The notes beneath the pieces were generated by a model. That model saw only the letters and a list, made by a program, of their open reading frames with translations. It had not been told where the DNA came from and did not search any database. A stretch of 9,042 bases of DNA from Bacillota bacterium. Its GTDB lineage: Bacteria; Bacillota; Clostridia; Peptostreptococcales; Anaerovoracaceae. The position numbers and the translations under genes are program-made. This document shows positions 8,065-9,042 of this stretch, one piece after another. Where the stretch lies: NCBI GenBank assembly GCA_029266295.1, contig JAQSXD010000127.1, positions 1 to 9,042 on the forward strand. Direction: 5' to 3'. The first letter of the stretch is position 1. Each line of letters begins with the position of its first letter.

Positions 8065-8921
8065 TCAGAATTGCGGCGGTGGATGATGAATACCATATCC
8101 TGGAGCGATTTGAGCGAATGGTTGTAGAATTTGACGAGCTTGAACTATATGGGGTGTTTACCAGCGGCAATGAGCTGCTTCAGTTTCAGGATCTGGGTAT
8201 TCTGGATGCCGTTTTCCTGGATATTGAAATGCCAGGCATCCAAGGTATCGCTCTTTCAAATTTGATCCTTGAAAAGAATCCTCAGATCTCAGTTGTGTTT
8301 ATGACTGCATTTGCACAATATGCAGTTCAAGCCTTTGATATCGATGCGGTGGACTATTTACTTAAACCCGTTTCAAATGAGAGGCTTGAAAAAACGGTGT
8401 CGAGGCTGAGGGTGAAAAAGGCTTTGGAAAATCGAAGCAATAAGCCCTTTGTTCAGTGTTTTGGAGAATTTGAAATCTTTATTAATGAGGAAATTGTGAT
8501 ATGGAAGAATTCAAAGGCAAAGGAAATCTTGGCATATCTCATGCATAAAAAGGGCGTACCCCAGAGTTGGCAAAAGATTGTGGATGCCGTATGGCCGGAA
8601 TATAACACAGATAAGGCACATGCAAACTTTAATGCGACGATGTACCTTCTTCGGAGAACCCTGGCGGAAGCAGGAATCGATCATATTCTGGAAAACAAAC
8701 GTGGGAACTATCGAATCAGGAAAGATGAAATCTTCTGCGATGCATATGTATTTGAGCAGGATGCGAAGCGAGCATTGCTGGAGGAACATTCTGCAGAATT
8801 GCACCGAAAGCTGGAGCTTTTATATCAGGGCATCTACATGGAAGAGACTGGTTATGAATGGGCCTATCCCAAAGCGGCGGCACTGGAACAGCTGGCTCAT
8901 AAGCTAAATCTGGATCTGTAA
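8061..8921 (+). CDS. Response regulator, REC - winged helix - short BTAD (SARP-like)
   Basis: This 286-residue cytoplasmic protein has an intact receiver domain (1-120): acidic pair Asp8/Asp9, phospho-acceptor Asp54 in FLDIEMPG, Thr82 and Lys102 (KP). Residues 130-223 form an OmpR/SARP-type winged helix starting CFGEFEIF, with AKEILAYLMHKKG and a wing ending GNYRI. From about 229 a bacterial transcriptional activator (BTAD) domain begins (YQGIYMEETGYEWAYP) but stops after LNLDL. Members of this REC-wHTH-BTAD group are usually about 350-390 residues, so the helical BTAD repeats are largely missing. It would be phosphorylated by the kinase encoded just upstream and act as a DNA-binding activator. 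Targets are not shown; nearby surface-protein genes are a reasonable guess. No frame after the stop restores a recognisable BTAD, so the gene is either naturally short or truncated long ago. No hairpin terminator follows. Confidence 0.87.
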   Translation: MIRIAAVDDEYHILERFERMVVEFDELELYGVFTSGNELLQFQDLGILDAVFLDIEMPGIQGIALSNLILEKNPQISVVFMTAFAQYAVQAFDIDAVDYLLKPVSNERLEKTVSRLRVKKALENRSNKPFVQCFGEFEIFINEEIVIWKNSKAKEILAYLMHKKGVPQSWQKIVDAVWPEYNTDKAHANFNATMYLLRRTLAEAGIDHILENKRGNYRIRKDEIFCDAYVFEQDAKRALLEEHSAELHRKLELLYQGIYMEETGYEWAYPKAAALEQLAHKLNLDL

Positions 8922-8954
8922 GGCAAAACTCGGTTTCGATGTGTAAGGACATTC

Positions 8955-8983
8955 TTGATTTTATACATCATATCCTCTATACT
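8955..8983 (+). promoter_or_regulatory. Sigma-A-type promoter for the gene entering at the right edge
   Basis: TTGATT (8955-8960), exactly 17 nt, then TATACT (8978-8983). Transcription would begin near 8990, giving a leader of about 28 nt before the TTG at 9018. Its presence means the next gene can be expressed apart from the two-component operon, though read-through from that operon is also possible because no terminator is seen. Confidence 0.62.
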
Positions 8984-9017
8984 TGTGTGGGATGGTAATT
9001 ACAGGAGAGTGAAAGAA

Positions 9018-9042
9018 TTGAACAGAGATAAAGTGATAGGTA
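9018..9042 (+). CDS. Start of an unidentified gene, 3' partial (possible secreted-protein paralogue)
   Basis: AGGAG (9003-9007) precedes a TTG at 9018 by ten bases, and eight codons are visible: (M)NRDKVIG. An in-frame GTG at 9009 is too close to that site to be the preferred start. The hexapeptide NRDKVI is identical to residues 7-12 of the SLH protein, just before its signal-peptide hydrophobic core, and the two share the 12-base run GATAAAGTGATA. This hints at a second secreted surface protein. With so few residues the product cannot be assigned, and a chance match is possible. Confidence 0.4.

Noticed and set aside
8924..8936. Terminator after the response regulator
   Set aside because: Only a tiny AAAC-TCG-GTTT hairpin without a T-run is present, too weak to call.

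Overview
The window looks like chromosomal DNA of an anaerobic Gram-positive bacterium of the Clostridia (Bacillota). The grounds are an EFR1-type flavodoxin/ferredoxin fusion, a secreted protein with three S-layer homology (SLH) modules, a LytS-like sensor kinase paired with a REC-wHTH-BTAD regulator, strong AGGAG-type ribosome binding sites and moderate GC. Everything supportable is on the + strand. No RNA gene, insertion sequence, CRISPR array or integrase was seen.

Layout. Positions 1-753 hold the 3' part of an EFR1-family ferredoxin gene, followed by a strong intrinsic terminator at 790-815. Positions 816-987 are a leader carrying a tandem decamer repeat and promoter-like elements. The large gene at 988-5964 encodes a 1658-residue secreted, cell-wall-anchored multidomain protein, closed by a second intrinsic terminator (6013-6050). 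A two-component operon follows: a 7TMR-DISM/LytS-like histidine kinase starting at 6184, and a response regulator at 8061-8921. A clear sigma-A-type promoter (8955-8983) then drives a gene of which only the first codons are visible (from 9018). Those codons include the same NRDKVI hexapeptide found near the start of the SLH protein.

The most notable feature is damage in the two-component system. The kinase frame is cut by a TAA at 7951-7953, inside the ATP lid (G2 box). The same frame then continues without a break as good kinase sequence, to a TGA at 8062-8064 that overlaps the regulator start as ATGA. The regulator also looks short for its family, ending partway into the BTAD domain. Either the system is decaying, or the stop is a sequence error, or the truncated forms are what the cell uses.

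Working model (inference). The kinase has a carbohydrate-binding-like extracellular domain and may sense a cell-wall or external ligand. Its SARP-like regulator could act on nearby surface-protein genes. The direct repeats at 871-900 upstream of the SLH gene, followed by an AATAAT, have the general layout of a SARP-type target promoter, but this has not been tested.
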